Shown here: piece by piece, positions 1 through 11,166 of the stretch
Position numbering within the stretch: position 1 is the first letter of the stretch
Layout: each line of letters starts with the position of its first letter
Assembly: GCF_030272615.1 (NCBI RefSeq)
Contig: NC_081414.1
Span: 783,472,119 to 783,536,118 of the forward strand
Reading direction: 5' to 3'
DNA length: 64,000 nucleotides
From: Cryptomeria japonica
Taxonomy: Eukaryota > Streptophyta > Pinopsida > Cupressales > Cupressaceae
The notes under the pieces: model-generated
The model's database searches: none
What the model was told of the DNA's origin: nothing
The model's input: the letters and a program-made list of their open reading frames with translations, nothing else
Program-made: the position numbers and the translations under genes

Positions 1-2
1 CA

Positions 3-1643
3 TGTACAAATAACATTGTTGAATATGAGGCACTAGTTATAGGTGTCAAAATGATCGTGGAATGGAGAATCACAGAATTGAAAGTCTACGGAGATTCACA
101 ACTAGTCATAAATCATATCAACAATGACTATCAGATGAAAGATGACAAATTTCTACCATACAAATGAATGGTGGATGATTTCAAACAATATTTTGTACAC
201 ATCACCTTTGAAAAAATACCAAGTTTGGACAATAGAGCAGCCGATGCAATAGCTACTATCTCTTCACTACTAGAAATTCCAGAACAACAGATTTGTTACG
301 AGTTTCTAGTAGAGCAACTGTTCTCCCCAACCTATGACCATTCTGCATCCCATGTTATCTATGCCCTAACTAGTTTAGACTCTCCATTATATGGAACAAT
401 AAATGACTATCTCAAAACCAATACCCTACCCATTGACCTATCTTGAAACCAAAAATGCAACTTTATCCGGCAAGCCGCTCGTTATACTCTCACTGCTGAT
501 ACTCTGTACCATCGAGATCTAGATTGTACTCTTCTTTGTTGCCTTAATCATAATGAATCTGACTCTGCTTTACAAGTGCTTCATGAAGGTATCTGTGGCA
601 CACATTCAAGTGGTCCTACTCTTGCTAAAAAACTTCTACGAATGATATATTACTAGATGACAATGGAAAAGGATTCTTATCATTTTGGAAAGAAATGTCC
701 TAAATGCCAAATCCATGGCAATCTTATACATGTACTAGCATAGGAACCATAGCCATTCATAACATCCTGGCCTTTTTTACCAATGGGGCTAGACTTAGTG
801 GGTAAAATACACCCTTTATCTTCAAATGGACATAAGTTCATTATCACTGCAACAAAATATTTTACCAAATGGATTGAAGCGGTCCCCATGACCATAGTAA
901 CTAGAAAACAAAATGCTTCTTTCATTCTTAATTACCTGTTCTACAGATATGGCATTCCAAGTTCCATCATCATAGATAATGGATGACCTTTCAAAAACTA
1001 GGATGTGCAAGAACTATGTGAATGATTCAAAATCCAACATCATTTCTCTACACCTTACTACCCATAGGGGAATGGTCAAGCTCAGGCATCCAACAAAACA
1101 ATATTGAAAATCCTCAAGAAAATAGTGAATGATGTAGGAGAAGATTGGCACGTGCAACTCAATCTAGCACTTTGGGCATAGAGAACTAGCATCAGCACAC
1201 CTACAGGGGCTACACTATATTCATTGGTGTATGGATCAAAAGCAATTTTACCCCTGGAGGTAGAAATCCCATCTCTGAGAGTATCTTTGAAAGGTCTCAT
1301 TCTAGATGAAGAGTATCGAGTCAATCAACTACAAGAGCTAGAACTTCGAGATGAAAAGAGAAAACATGCCTACACTCACCTCAAAGCATATCAGCAACTC
1401 ATGTGCCAAAGCTACAATCACAAAGTCATCCCTAGGATTTTTAAAATTGGTGATCTAGTACCCAAAGAAAATCCTAGAAATCAACAAGATCGAGAAAAGA
1501 AAGGGAAGTTTGAACCTAACTGGTTAGGTCCCTATGTCATCATATCAACCTATGGATCATGCATATATCAACTAACAACTTCAGAAGGAGATGTGCTCGA
1601 CAAACCAACCAACAACATCCATTTGAAGAAATACTATACTTAA
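3..1643 (+). pseudogene. Ty3/gypsy pol fragment: RNase H and integrase
   Basis: One reading frame runs the whole length but is broken by about eight stops. The first part is the RNase H tail, with the EYEAL and GDSQLVI motifs carrying the usual acidic residues. Next comes the integrase HHCC finger, with HEGICGTHSSGP followed by CPKCQIHG. The integrase core follows, with the first Asp near MGLDLVG, the second in IIDNG and STPYYP..GNGQA further on. The C-terminal part contains KGKFEPNWLGPYVI, the usual GPF-like module of plant Ty3 integrases. Several stops look like C-to-T or G-to-A changes of Arg, Gln or Trp codons, for example after IIDNG and after STPYYP. The frame ends at a TAA after LKKYYT. 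It cannot encode a working enzyme as it stands. Confidence 0.9.
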
Positions 1644-2588
1644 GCAGTCTAATGCATGGAAAAGTAAAGAGTAAAAAAAAATATATATATCAGAAATATC
1701 AAATAAAAAGGTACAATAAAAACAACTGGTGAAAACCTAGCAATAGATGCTATTGTGAGAGGATGGCTTCTTTATCTATCTATACTCTCGAACTTTTATA
1801 TCCATAGTCACGCAATATTGCCCATTGCCCGACATTTTATAGCATTATCAAGGACATACTTAGCGTAGTCACTATCCTAGTTTATCCAAATATCATTTCA
1901 TCATATCCCAGCTTGGTACTCACTGTACATATCTGCATCAGGAGGAAAATGTAGATAGGGGCAGCATTGATCAACATTTCATCCTATGTCAAATCTTGCA
2001 GCGAACTCAGAGCATCCTATCCGATAACAAATCAACAATCATGAGAACAAAACATTGATCACTTAAACAGATTCACAACACAAGATGGATAATTTTCTAA
2101 AGTATAAAATGTTTGCATCTTGCAAGAAGTTTAGGCTATTTTTCACTTGAACTTTTTTTTTTAACTATTGGATCCTCTAAATTTTCTCAATGATGCATCG
2201 AGCTAGAGAAAGTCATTGAGCCTCCAATATCTTTTTAGTTTTCTGTCTATGAGGTGATCACTTGTACTGTGCAAATACTTGTCTTGGGATGTGATTCAAA
2301 GAATATCACTAAAGACATGGTTCCACTTTTCCCATACAAATGGTTTAATCTTGTATGTTTATACGCAAGCCCCACTCAGGTCATCTTGGTTCAATTATAC
2401 CTCGACGCTTGTGCCATTTTGCAAAATCAAAAATCATGTAATTTGTTTTTCAGGTCATTATGGTTCAATTATACCATTATACTTGTATTAATATTCAACA
2501 TATCCCAACAAATCAATGCTCGATGACGATAACCACAAAAAAAGAAAAAACATGTGACTATACAGGAATGACAAATGCAGAACGAGGA
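1644..2588 (+). other. 3' UTR of the Tat-like element, no gene seen
   Basis: AT-rich sequence between the pol stop and the first tandem array. Short open frames near 2254-2526 have no recognisable domain and overlap each other in two frames. I see nothing else definable here. Confidence 0.6.
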
Positions 2589-2995
2589 TGATCAATTAGT
2601 TGCATATCATTTTACAATTAGTTGCATCTCATTTTTACAATTAGTTGCATCTCATTTTTACAATCAATTGCGTCTCATTTTATCAATTAGTTGTATATCT
2701 TTTTACAATTAGTTGCATATCATTTTACAATTAGTTGCATATCATTTTATCAATTAGTTGCATATCATTTTATCAATTAGTTGCATCTCATTTTTAAAAT
2801 TACTTGTATCTCATTTTATCAATTAGTTGTATATAATTTTACAATTAGTTGCATCTCATTTTACAATTAGTTGCATCTCATTTTACAATTAGTTGCATCT
2901 CATTTTTCCAATTAGTTGCATATCATTTTATCAATTAGTTGCATATCATTTTATCAATTAGTTGCCTATCATTTTACAATTAGTCTCACATCATT
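2589..2995 (+). repeat. Tandem array of about 23-25 bp units
   Basis: Roughly 16-17 head-to-tail copies of caattagttgcatatcattt with small variations (cat/ctc, one or two extra T or A). The units are imperfect but the phase is kept over about 400 bp. It sits in the 3' UTR of a Tat-like Ty3 element, a location known to generate satellite-like arrays in plants. Confidence 0.9.
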
Positions 2996-2997
2996 AT

Positions 2998-3255
2998 CAA
3001 TATCATACATCTCATTTTCAAGATACATCTCATAGCATATCAATATCATACATCTGATTTTCAAGATACATCTCACAACATTATCAATATCATACATCTG
3101 ATTTTCAAGATACATCTCATATCATATCAATATCATACATCTTATTTTCAAGATACATCTCACATCATTATCAATATCATACATCTCATTTTCAAGATAC
3201 ATCTCACATCATTATCAATATCATACATCTCATTTTCAAGATACATCTCATACAT
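2998..3255 (+). repeat. Second tandem array, six units of 43-44 bp
   Basis: The string caatatcatacatct recurs at about 2998, 3041, 3085, 3128, 3172 and 3216, each followed by ttttcaagatacatctca. The period is 43-44 bp. It directly abuts the shorter-period array, and the two share the tcaatat/catct flavour, so one may have grown from the other's edge. Confidence 0.9.
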
Positions 3256-3539
3256 CATCCATCATTAATCAAATATCAAATCACAAACATCTAACTAAGC
3301 AGTGCATCACCATCATAAAAGCATCAAGATCATATAGAAAGAATTATCCAAGAAAAAAATCACATGAGGATCAAAGCAAATGGTGTCGTATATATATCTC
3401 AAAAATGATCAAGTACAAAATATGTCACGTCTATCCCAAAATACAAAAAAATGATCAAAATAAAATAGAGACAATGTCTCTCAGGTATGACTATCTCCTG
3501 AGGGTGACGGTCTCATAGAAAATGTCCCAGCATGTAGAT
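3256..3539. other. Spacer between tandem array and antisense gene
   Basis: A-rich sequence with no open frame or repeat that I can support. It would form the 3' flank of the antisense gene on the minus strand. Confidence 0.5.
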
Positions 3540-5580
3540 CCTCAAGTGGATCCTAACAAGTAGGCCCAATCACACCTCTGCTCACTATCCTTGAACCAGT
3601 CTGCCTAGTTCGACTGGATCTCGTCGCTATGAAACTAGGAGCTTTGTGCTCCCTAGGCACCACATCCTCATAATGTCGTCGGTAATACTCAGCCTCCTTG
3701 GTTGTATACGCCAACTCCCTTAGGGTGTCTCTCATCGAGCCACCCGCCGCCACTCTCTCTACAAGCTATATACTTGAGCCTCAGCTTGACCCAACTACTC
3801 CAAAACTGTATCCTGCTCAGTAGTCAGCTGTGTAATCTATCACTGATGCGCCAGTAGCTATGACTATAGATGTTGCACTGATAACTATAAGGACCTAATC
3901 TGAGCATCCTCTTAGTGAGTAGGAATCCAAATCTGGAGGGGTACATATGTAGTAAACCCCATGTCCCTCTTCCTATCCTTGGTGCTAGTTGGGGTAAAAC
4001 ATCTGACCTCCTCCTCTAGGCCGACCATCTAAAATCATCTATCCCTCCCACTCGCTCACCACCACTCTCTCTAATAGCCAAACCTCCCCTCCCTCTATCC
4101 TCCCCAGCTTGCCGCACAACTCTCTCCACCCGTATCCCTTTGTCACCACTAGCTCGACCTCTATCCCCTCTCCTCCCCTAATCAACTCTCCCCCTATCCC
4201 CATGCTGACCTCAACCACCATCTCCACCATCATCCCCTCCACCATCCCCACCTCCCTTATCTAGCTCCTCTCCCCATCTCCCTAGCCTCTCGGGCTACTC
4301 CTCCTCATCATCATCAAAAGTGGGAATCATCTTTGCTAGATCCGATATCCTGGCTACAACATAAGTCACAAAGAGTGTTGTGAATTCATCAGTCATCCCC
4401 ACATCCACTATCCCATAGGCATAGTCCCATATTTGGTTGGTTAGGTGCATGTACTCCTCAACTGCCACAATGCTATTAATGGTGGTTCCCCACTCTAGCA
4501 CATCCCGCCTCCATCGAGCATACAAGCATGCTCCTAGTGGTATCCCTTGTTGTCCTCCATACTGCCGCAACACTTGGCTATGCAGAAATCTCTCAATAAC
4601 AAAGGGCATCTGCCCTATCAGAAATCAGGACATGTAGACATAAGACATCTCCCTCCCATCCTCTACCCATACCTCGCAATGCATATATGGTCTCCAGACA
4701 ACCATGTCAATATCATCCAACACTTGCCTCCAATGCTATAGTTTGCCCAACTTACATTGGACAACTATCCCTTGGTATCCATAGGAATAAGCACACCCAA
4801 ATGGCTGCCAATGGCCTCGCTATGGGAATATGCTCCCATGTCCACACCTGTAGCAATGTAACCCTAGCTGATAGACTCCCATATCCCAAGTAAACCACCT
4901 AATGCAGGTCCCTGTATAAGTGGGCCAACATAGCAGACCCCCATGCAAATCGGCAACCCTGTGTCACCATGTCCTCCAAGACTAATCCCCATCCTATTAC
5001 CAGTCCCTTTGACCTACGGTCAGGACATAAGAAGCCACTTATAAATCCTGCTAGCACTAATGGTAGAGGGGCATAATCCAAATCAATTACTCTAGCCATG
5101 GGATCTCATACCCATAAATATGCTCATCATACAAAATCTGGTGAAGAACCTCTCTCACGCCCTCCTTAGTCTACTCATATGGTAAAAGTGCACCTACCAT
5201 GGGAATCCACAAAATCTAGTAGCAATCCTCATGTTTCATTGTGATCTCACCTATCGCCAAATGAAAAGTATTGGTGTCACAATGCCACCTCTCAGCCAAA
5301 GCTATCAATAAACCCCGGTTAATGATATACCAGGGCATCTCTAACAAAGAGGATAGTCCACATCTCTCAATAATATCCCTGTCTTCCTGTTTCAGTCATG
5401 GTATCAAAGACCATGGTCTCAAAAATTGCTCTCGCGACTGCACAACCCCAAGTCACTCCTGTCGCAAGCAAAACAAGTCCAATATCAGTTTCCTCATCAA
5501 ATCAAAATTCATATCAAAATCAAACTCATATCAACTTGAAACACCACAAATCAAATCAAGTTATCTATCAAATCGATATT

Positions 5581-5728
5581 AGCTTGAAAAAAAACTCAAG
5601 TTTCATATCCATATCGGCTTTAAAAACAACTCAAGTTTCATATCCATATCAGCTTGAAAAACAACTCAAGTTTCACAACCATATCAACTTGAAAAACAAC
5701 TCAAGTTTCCCATTCATATCAACTTGAA
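5581..5728 (+). repeat. Four tandem units of about 35 bp
   Basis: The core aacaactcaagtttc plus a catatc/aacttg block repeats four times with few changes. It lies just upstream (on the minus strand) of the PMD exon, inside the putative intron. Confidence 0.8.
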
Positions 5729-5984
5729 AAAATGCATATCAAATCAAGTTCATATAAAATCAAATCCATATCAACATCAAATCAGCATCAAACTTGAAAC
5801 ATTGAAAATCAAATCAAGTTATCTATCAAAAATCCAAAATCAGAACTCATATCGAACAATTTCTCAAACCAACACACAACAGGCATGCAGACTAACTATC
5901 ACACCCATCCCGGAAAAACTGGCAAACAACTATTTACCTAGAACTATCTTCATTCATCTCAAAATCCTATTTTCCTCAGCATTT

Positions 5985-6470
5985 TCCACCTATGTGCTTA
6001 AAAATTTTATCCACGCGCTAAGCTGCTAGCTATGTGCTACTCGAAATCCCCTACGCGCTACCAAATGCACCCTAAGCGCTAAAATGCACCTATGCGCTAG
6101 CCTGATCTACCTTTGCACCACATAAAACACCCTATGCACTAACTCTATCTATGCACTATTCTACTCTACCTCCAAGTTGCAACCCTAACCCTATGCACTA
6201 GGTTACACCTATGCGCTAGCCTAACCTACCCATGCGACCCCCTATTGACCCTATGCGCTAGGTCTTACCTATGCGCTACTCTTTACCACCTGCACGCTAT
6301 CTTATTAAGTTGCTATGCTAAAAGATGTTTATGCACTATCCTAACTGCTTGTTGTGCTACCCAACCCAACCCGGGCACTACCCTAGTTTCTAACCCTAGA
6401 TGCGCTACCCTTCTTATCGTATGCGCTAGGGTGCAGACCCTATGTGCTAAACCGTTAAAATCCGCGTGAA
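5985..6470 (+). repeat. Interspersed ctatgcgcta motif cluster
   Basis: More than a dozen copies of tatgcgcta or tatgcacta, and relatives such as aagcgctaa, spaced about 20-40 bp apart with unrelated bases between them. The motif is centred on the palindrome agcgct/tgcgca. The cluster sits in the putative intron of the antisense gene. Similar gcgcta clusters occur near 16760 and 24640-24960. Confidence 0.75.
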
Positions 6471-6682
6471 AAATTGGAAAGCATGACTAAAAACAACAAA
6501 ATGAAAAGCAAAAAGTGGCAAAAATTGATGACTTACCGGTGGTCCATACATGGCAAGCCTCTGATACCTCTGAGCACACTCAAATCAATGAGAAGCATGG
6601 GGAACCGATATTTTGTCTTCTCTCCAAATGTCACTTTCTCCAAGTCAACAAACTCAAATGATACAAATGAAATCACTTTTTA

Positions 6683-6693
6683 CCTTTTTATAG
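6683..6693 (-). promoter_or_regulatory. Candidate TATA box of the antisense gene
   Basis: The minus strand reads ctataaaaagg. A splice-donor-like GTAAGT follows about 150 bp downstream. The 11.44-kb element has the same spacing between its minus-strand ctataaatgg (43341-43350) and a GTATGT donor. Promoter function is inferred. Confidence 0.5.
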
Positions 6694-7031
6694 GGTAAAT
6701 GAAAATTAGGGTTTCATGGTGGAACATGTAAATTGCTCGTGGTCTCACATCTAACCCTAATAAACATCATTATCGGGAGATGAATCAAATTACCGCATTC
6801 AACATAGAAATTTTTTTAAAATGCAATCACATTTATCAAATCAAATCAAATTTTCAAAATTTTGATTCATCTCCCAAAGGGGCATTGTCAACATCATTTA
6901 TCAAATCTAGAAAATCATTTATCAAATCCGGGGCATGACATGAACATTTCGATACGACATCACACTGATCATAATCAAATTTTGACAACACATAATTTTT
7001 CTTTGAATCAACATGTGCACACACGTCACTT

Positions 7032-7046
7032 CAAAGAGGGGCAAAA
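7032..7046 (+). other. Polypurine tract of the Tat-like element
   Basis: caaagaggggcaaaa lies immediately before the LTR start TGTAGACA. The same 15 bases precede the 3' LTR of the 11.44-kb element at 43608-43622. Confidence 0.85.
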
Positions 7047-8518
7047 TGTAGACATATAAAAATGACCATATTCCCAAATGAATATTTAATGTTCATTTTA
7101 TTCTCATTCCTCTATTTAGTTAAATCTAATTTAATTAAATCACCCACATTCCTCTATTTAAATTAAATAAATTATTCAATTTATTTATTTAAATTCACTT
7201 AAGCCTTTTATATCATTTAGTTGAATAAATCATTTTATTTAATTAAATCCCTTCTCTCTACTTTTAATTAAATTCACATTTAATTAAATAGTTCACCCCA
7301 AATAAATAAATCTAATTTATTTAAATTCCCCACTTGCAAGCCAATTGAAATAAAGCAATTTATTTTAATTAAATTCTATTAACCCTCACCCACTTGCATT
7401 TTCCTACATCTCCAACTTGCCTCCTAACCCTCTTACTAAATTCTTCTAGAATACCTCTAATCCTAATCAATTAAACTAAAACCCTTCAATTATCCCCTTT
7501 CCCTAAATTTGAGGAAGTCACTTCTCAAATTTGGAGTAAAGTCTTTCAAAGGCATTAAAGTATTTATGCCTTCAACAAGCTAACTTATTGAAAACCCCCA
7601 AATTTGGAAGGACTCTTACAAATTTGTCCCCAAAGTCTTTCAAACCATTAATGGTTAACTAACCCTTAGTGGCATTCTTAGAAACTTTTTGCTTAACTCA
7701 ACCCTCTTCTAACCCAGGGGTCTCATCAAGCATTCATTTCTTTGACCATGGTTATCCCTTTAACCCTTGCACAAGAATTTACCCCTTGGGTAAAAGCTTT
7801 ATCCAATGGGTAATCTAAACCTAACCTTAACCTTTACCTCCTAAGGTAACCATGAGATCTTCTCAAGCATTTCGTGCTTCTTACATCCCCTCTCAAGCAG
7901 TCTTATGTTTACAATTGTCACCATTTCATTGGTGAGAATTACAGACATGGATTGATAACTTTAGTTTGTCGCTCTTGATTAGATCCTTCAATCCTAACCA
8001 TCCATTGCCCTATTTGTTCTATAAATAAAGCTCTCATTCCTCCATTGCTAGAATCCAAGTCTTTAGCATCATACTTATACTTAATTTTAACAAGCATTTA
8101 GCCTCTCTTTGTAATAGAAATAAATATAATAATCATTTTAGAGTATTTCTATCATCTTAGATTAAATCATATAGCTAGTATATCATGTTAGGATAGTATT
8201 TTTTACTAACCTTGTCATCTTATCATCTAGTTTAGTTCATTTGCTAGAATCATGCATAAATAGGATGCATTCATACTAAATTTGATCAAAACATCCCTTG
8301 TTCTTGCATTTGTCATCCCTAAGTTAGTTTTCTCAGTGATCTGAGAGCAAAGGCATTGCCTTGAGGGACCTTGTGAGATAGAGAACCATGGAACACTCCT
8401 TGGGAAGTTGAGCTATTCCTCATGGCTCCATAACTTGCCCCAAGAGTCCCATGGGTGTATTGGTAAGTCTTTGAATATTCTCACATTTTAGATTTCATCG
8501 AAGCGCTTTTCCTGCACA
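7047..8518 (+). repeat. 3' LTR of the Tat-like element
   Basis: It starts TGTAGACA right after the polypurine tract and ends CTGCACA just before copia homology resumes, giving about 1,472 bp. The first part is AT-rich (U3). A TATA-like ctataaataaag is at 8019-8030. The termini match those of the 11.44-kb element (TGTAGACA...ACA). The right boundary could be off by a few bases. Confidence 0.75.
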
Positions 8519-8521
8519 GAT

Positions 8522-9742
8522 AAAGTATATCAAATGGATGTTAAATGTGCATTTCTGAATGGTGATCTTGAAGAGGAAGTTTACATTGAACAACCAGATG
8601 GATTCTCATTGACAAATGATAAAGATATGGTTTACAGATTAAGGAAATCTTTATATGGATTGAAGCAAGCTCCTAGAGCTTCGTATGCTAGATTGGACAA
8701 ATATCTTATGAAGCTCGGTTACACTAAAGGTAATGCTGACAACAACTTATATTTCAAAGTGCCTAATGAAGACATTTTGGTTATTGAAGTTTCTATTGAT
8801 GACATCATATTTGGAGAAGATGGACTCTGTAAGGATTTTCTAACAAGATGCAAGAAGAATTTGAAATGTCTATGATTGGGCAGATAAAATTATTTTTAGG
8901 ATTGCTGATTTCACAGACTAATAAAGGTATATTCTTATGTCAATCAAAGTACTTGAAGGAAATACTGAAGAAATTTGGTATGGAAAACTCTAAACCGGTA
9001 AGTACTCGTATGAGTACAACTGATAAACTATCATTGAAGGATGATTCAGCTCCTATTAATCCAACAAGATACAAATCTATGATTGGAGGTTTACTATATT
9101 TGACATGAACAAGACCTGATATAATGAATGCAATATGTATTGTTTCAAGATTTCAGAGTAATCCTAGAAAAAATCATGAATCATTAGTGAAAAGGATTTT
9201 TCAGGTACTTACAAGGCACAACAAATCTTGGTTTATGGTATCCTAAAGATAAAATTTTTGATTTATGTGCATACACCGATGCTAATTGGGTAGAACATGT
9301 AGATGGAAGAAAGAGCACAACCAGTGGGGCATTCTTTCTTGGTAGCAAATTGATTTCATGGTTGAGCAAGAAACAAAGTTGTACATCATTATGAACAATA
9401 GAATCAGAATATGTTGCAACAACAACTAATTGTACTCAAGTATTATGGATTAAACAAATATTGAAAGACATAAAGGCAAAATGCAAAGAACCCATATTTA
9501 TCTATTGTGACAATTTAGCAAGAATTGATATATCTAAGAATCTGGTATTTCACTCGAAAACTAAACATGTTTCTATCAAATACAACTTTCTGAAAGAGAA
9601 TGTTGAAGCAAAAGAAGTGAGACTAGTTTATGTGAATACTAAAGAGCAGATTGCAGACATCTTTACTAAGTCTTTGCCTAAGGAAAGTTTTGAATATCTC
9701 AGAGAGAAGCTTAGGGTCATACCCTCACCGGTAGAGACTTAG
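8522..9742 (+). pseudogene. Ty1/copia reverse transcriptase and RNase H
   Basis: The RT begins at QMDVKCAFLNGDLEEEVY and continues with YGLKQAPRAS. The catalytic YVDD box is changed to SIDD (in EVSIDDIIFG). A one-base shift near 8850 moves the frame to MQEEFEMSMIGQIKLFLG. A stop follows GGLLYLT near 9108, and the frame degrades again through 9200-9400. RNase H resumes at 9461, with IYCDN, the HVSIKYNF-type segment and QIADIFTKSLP before the TAG at 9740. The loss of the Tyr-Val in the active site and the frame breaks make it inactive. Confidence 0.92.
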
Positions 9743-10100
9743 ACAGTTGATGCTTAGCATCAAACCGACATAATTTATAGAGAAACCCTTTTCCGTCTTT
9801 GATGTAGGAGAGCTACTTATCAGGGAGAGTAGTTGGTATTTGTAATTGGTTCTATGAACTGGTTTTATCTGGTATTTGTATTTCTTTGGCATTTAATGTC
9901 AAAGGGGGAGAGATATCTATGGGAAAAAATTAAAACATTATTCTTTGGGGAGAGATTGTTACTTTCTGCATTTGTATTTTTATTTTTTTCTGGTATTCAT
10001 CTATTCTTGAGATTGTTGGTTTTTGGTTTATCGATATTTCTACTTTGGCACTTAGATGGTTTTTCCATCCTGTGTTGTCATCAATGCCAAACGGGGAGAT
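9743..10100 (+). other. Copia 3' UTR with polypurine tract
   Basis: No gene. T-rich sequence with a repeated tttggca/atgtcaaaggggga motif. The tract ccaaacggggagat (10087-10100) immediately precedes the LTR start TGTTGGTATT. Confidence 0.75.
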
Positions 10101-11166
10101 TGTTGGTATTATGGATATGTTGCATTGGTTTTGCCATTGATGTCAACACTTATCAACACTTATCCTTCTGGAGATCTTTGGTTATGTTCACCGACAAGGT
10201 CAATGACTTATGCACAGTCACCGGTATTTGGTTCACCGATAGGTTATATTGTTCACCGGCACTGAGGATGACTTGTTATCATCTGGAGATCACTTGGTTA
10301 TGTCGAAGGCATGGTTTAGACACTTGGTTTTTATGATTTGGTTATTGGTCTAACCGGGTTGACATATTTGTTGTTACCGGAAAATTGGTCTAGGTTATGG
10401 ACCGACATGCGTTATCTATTCTAGATCAGCATGACATGTTATGGAGATGATTTAATCAATTATTATTATTATTGAGCCGACATGATGCATCGCATCTTGA
10501 CTTGTAATTTATTTTATTATAATATTCTTAGTGAGCCAACCTACACATTTGGTCTTAGGTTTTGGTATATATGTAAGATCTCATTTGTGAGATTGAGAAA
10601 TGGTATGTAATTGCGTATGGTAATGTTGTGATATTAGGTATATGCGAATATAAGTAGAGCTACTCATGCAAACATCATTTAAAGTTTCTGGAAGGTTTGA
10701 AGGAGACAATCAAAGATTAACCGGTACTGAATCCAGCATTGGAGATGCTACTTTGACCAATACATTATCATTGGATTTAATCATCCAATTGTAGTTAGTG
10801 AGACTCCCATTTTTGTGATTGAGTAGTGAGCTCTAGGCAGCTGGCCTTTCTACATGTGTAGACCGAATTTGTATACACATACTATCTGCAGTAGTATCAT
10901 CTAATTGTGGGTAAGGTTTCCCACCATGGTTTTTCCCCTTACAGGGTTTCCACATATAAATCTCCATGTTATGTGTTGTGGATGTTGTTTCTCTTTCTGT
11001 TTCATGCATTAAGTTTCACCGGTCTTGATATTATCTATTAATTTGTTTACCGGCATTAAGTTTGGTTTACTGGTATTAAGTATCAAGTTTGATTAACTTT
11101 TGTTTGGGTTGAAATTAATAGACAAGTGATTCACCCCCCCTTCTCAGTTGCCTCCAAGTCCTAACA
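10101..11166 (+). repeat. 3' LTR of copia copy 1
   Basis: 1,066 bp, TGTTGGTATT...GTCCTAACA. The minus-strand copy's 3' LTR at 26750-27815 is the same length and carries the same internal blocks. Its right half shares gtagtgagctctaggcag and the following lines with the LTR of the 6.76-kb element. Confidence 0.9.

Larger units (their letters stand above)
3540..6655 (-). pseudogene. Antisense plant-mobile-domain (PMD) gene inside the Tat-like element
   Basis: Read on the minus strand, the main exon starts near 5388 and gives a PMD (aminotransferase-like mobile domain). In order it shows an opening segment ending LLEMPWYIINRG (to about 5300), ITMKHEDCY (an Ile/Val-rich GE-T-LED-Y type motif), the strongly diagnostic WGSAMLAHLYRDL near 4910 and TLLQVWTWEHIPIARP near 4830. 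An acidic end, FDDDEEE, comes near 4297, and a basic C-terminal tail extends to 3553. The frame shifts at least twice and has internal stops, so it is a pseudogene. A minus-strand TATA box at 6683-6693 and a splice donor-like ACCG/GTAAGT at about 6536 suggest a short first exon and an intron of about 1.1 kb. The PMD family occurs both in host genes and in transposons; its activity in retroelements is unknown. Exon limits are inference. Confidence 0.7.
1..8518 (+). mobile_element. 3' part of a Tat-like Ty3/gypsy retrotransposon
   Basis: The order is RNase H, integrase, a long 3' UTR with two tandem-repeat arrays, an antisense gene, a polypurine tract and a 3' LTR. The 5' half lies before the window. 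No chromodomain follows the integrase. Tandem repeats in the 3' UTR and an antisense ORF between pol and the 3' LTR are known features of the Tat lineage, and that is the basis of the lineage call. Immediately after 8518 the sequence becomes copia reverse transcriptase, so this element inserted into a copia element. The exact right end is inferred from the CACA terminus and the resumption of copia homology. No TSD can be checked because the left end is missing. Confidence 0.8.
8519..11166 (+). mobile_element. 3' part of a Ty1/copia element (copy 1)
   Basis: It contains the second half of pol, a 3' UTR with polypurine tract and a 1,066-bp 3' LTR. The 5' half lies beyond the Tat-like insertion, outside the window. 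It belongs to the same family as the minus-strand copy at 26750-63064: proteins align along their length and the LTRs have equal length. It inserted into the reverse transcriptase of the minus-strand Ty3 element at 11167. Confidence 0.9.

Noticed and set aside
2589-3255. CRISPR-like regular repeats
   Set aside because: Units are contiguous without unique spacers and lie in a plant retrotransposon UTR.
4039-4251. Gly/Met/Val-rich frame on the minus strand
   Set aside because: Low-complexity by-product of the damaged antisense PMD gene in another frame.
9833-10336. 167-residue hydrophobic frame on the plus strand
   Set aside because: It spans the copia 3' UTR and the LTR start; composition follows T-rich sequence and no domain is present.
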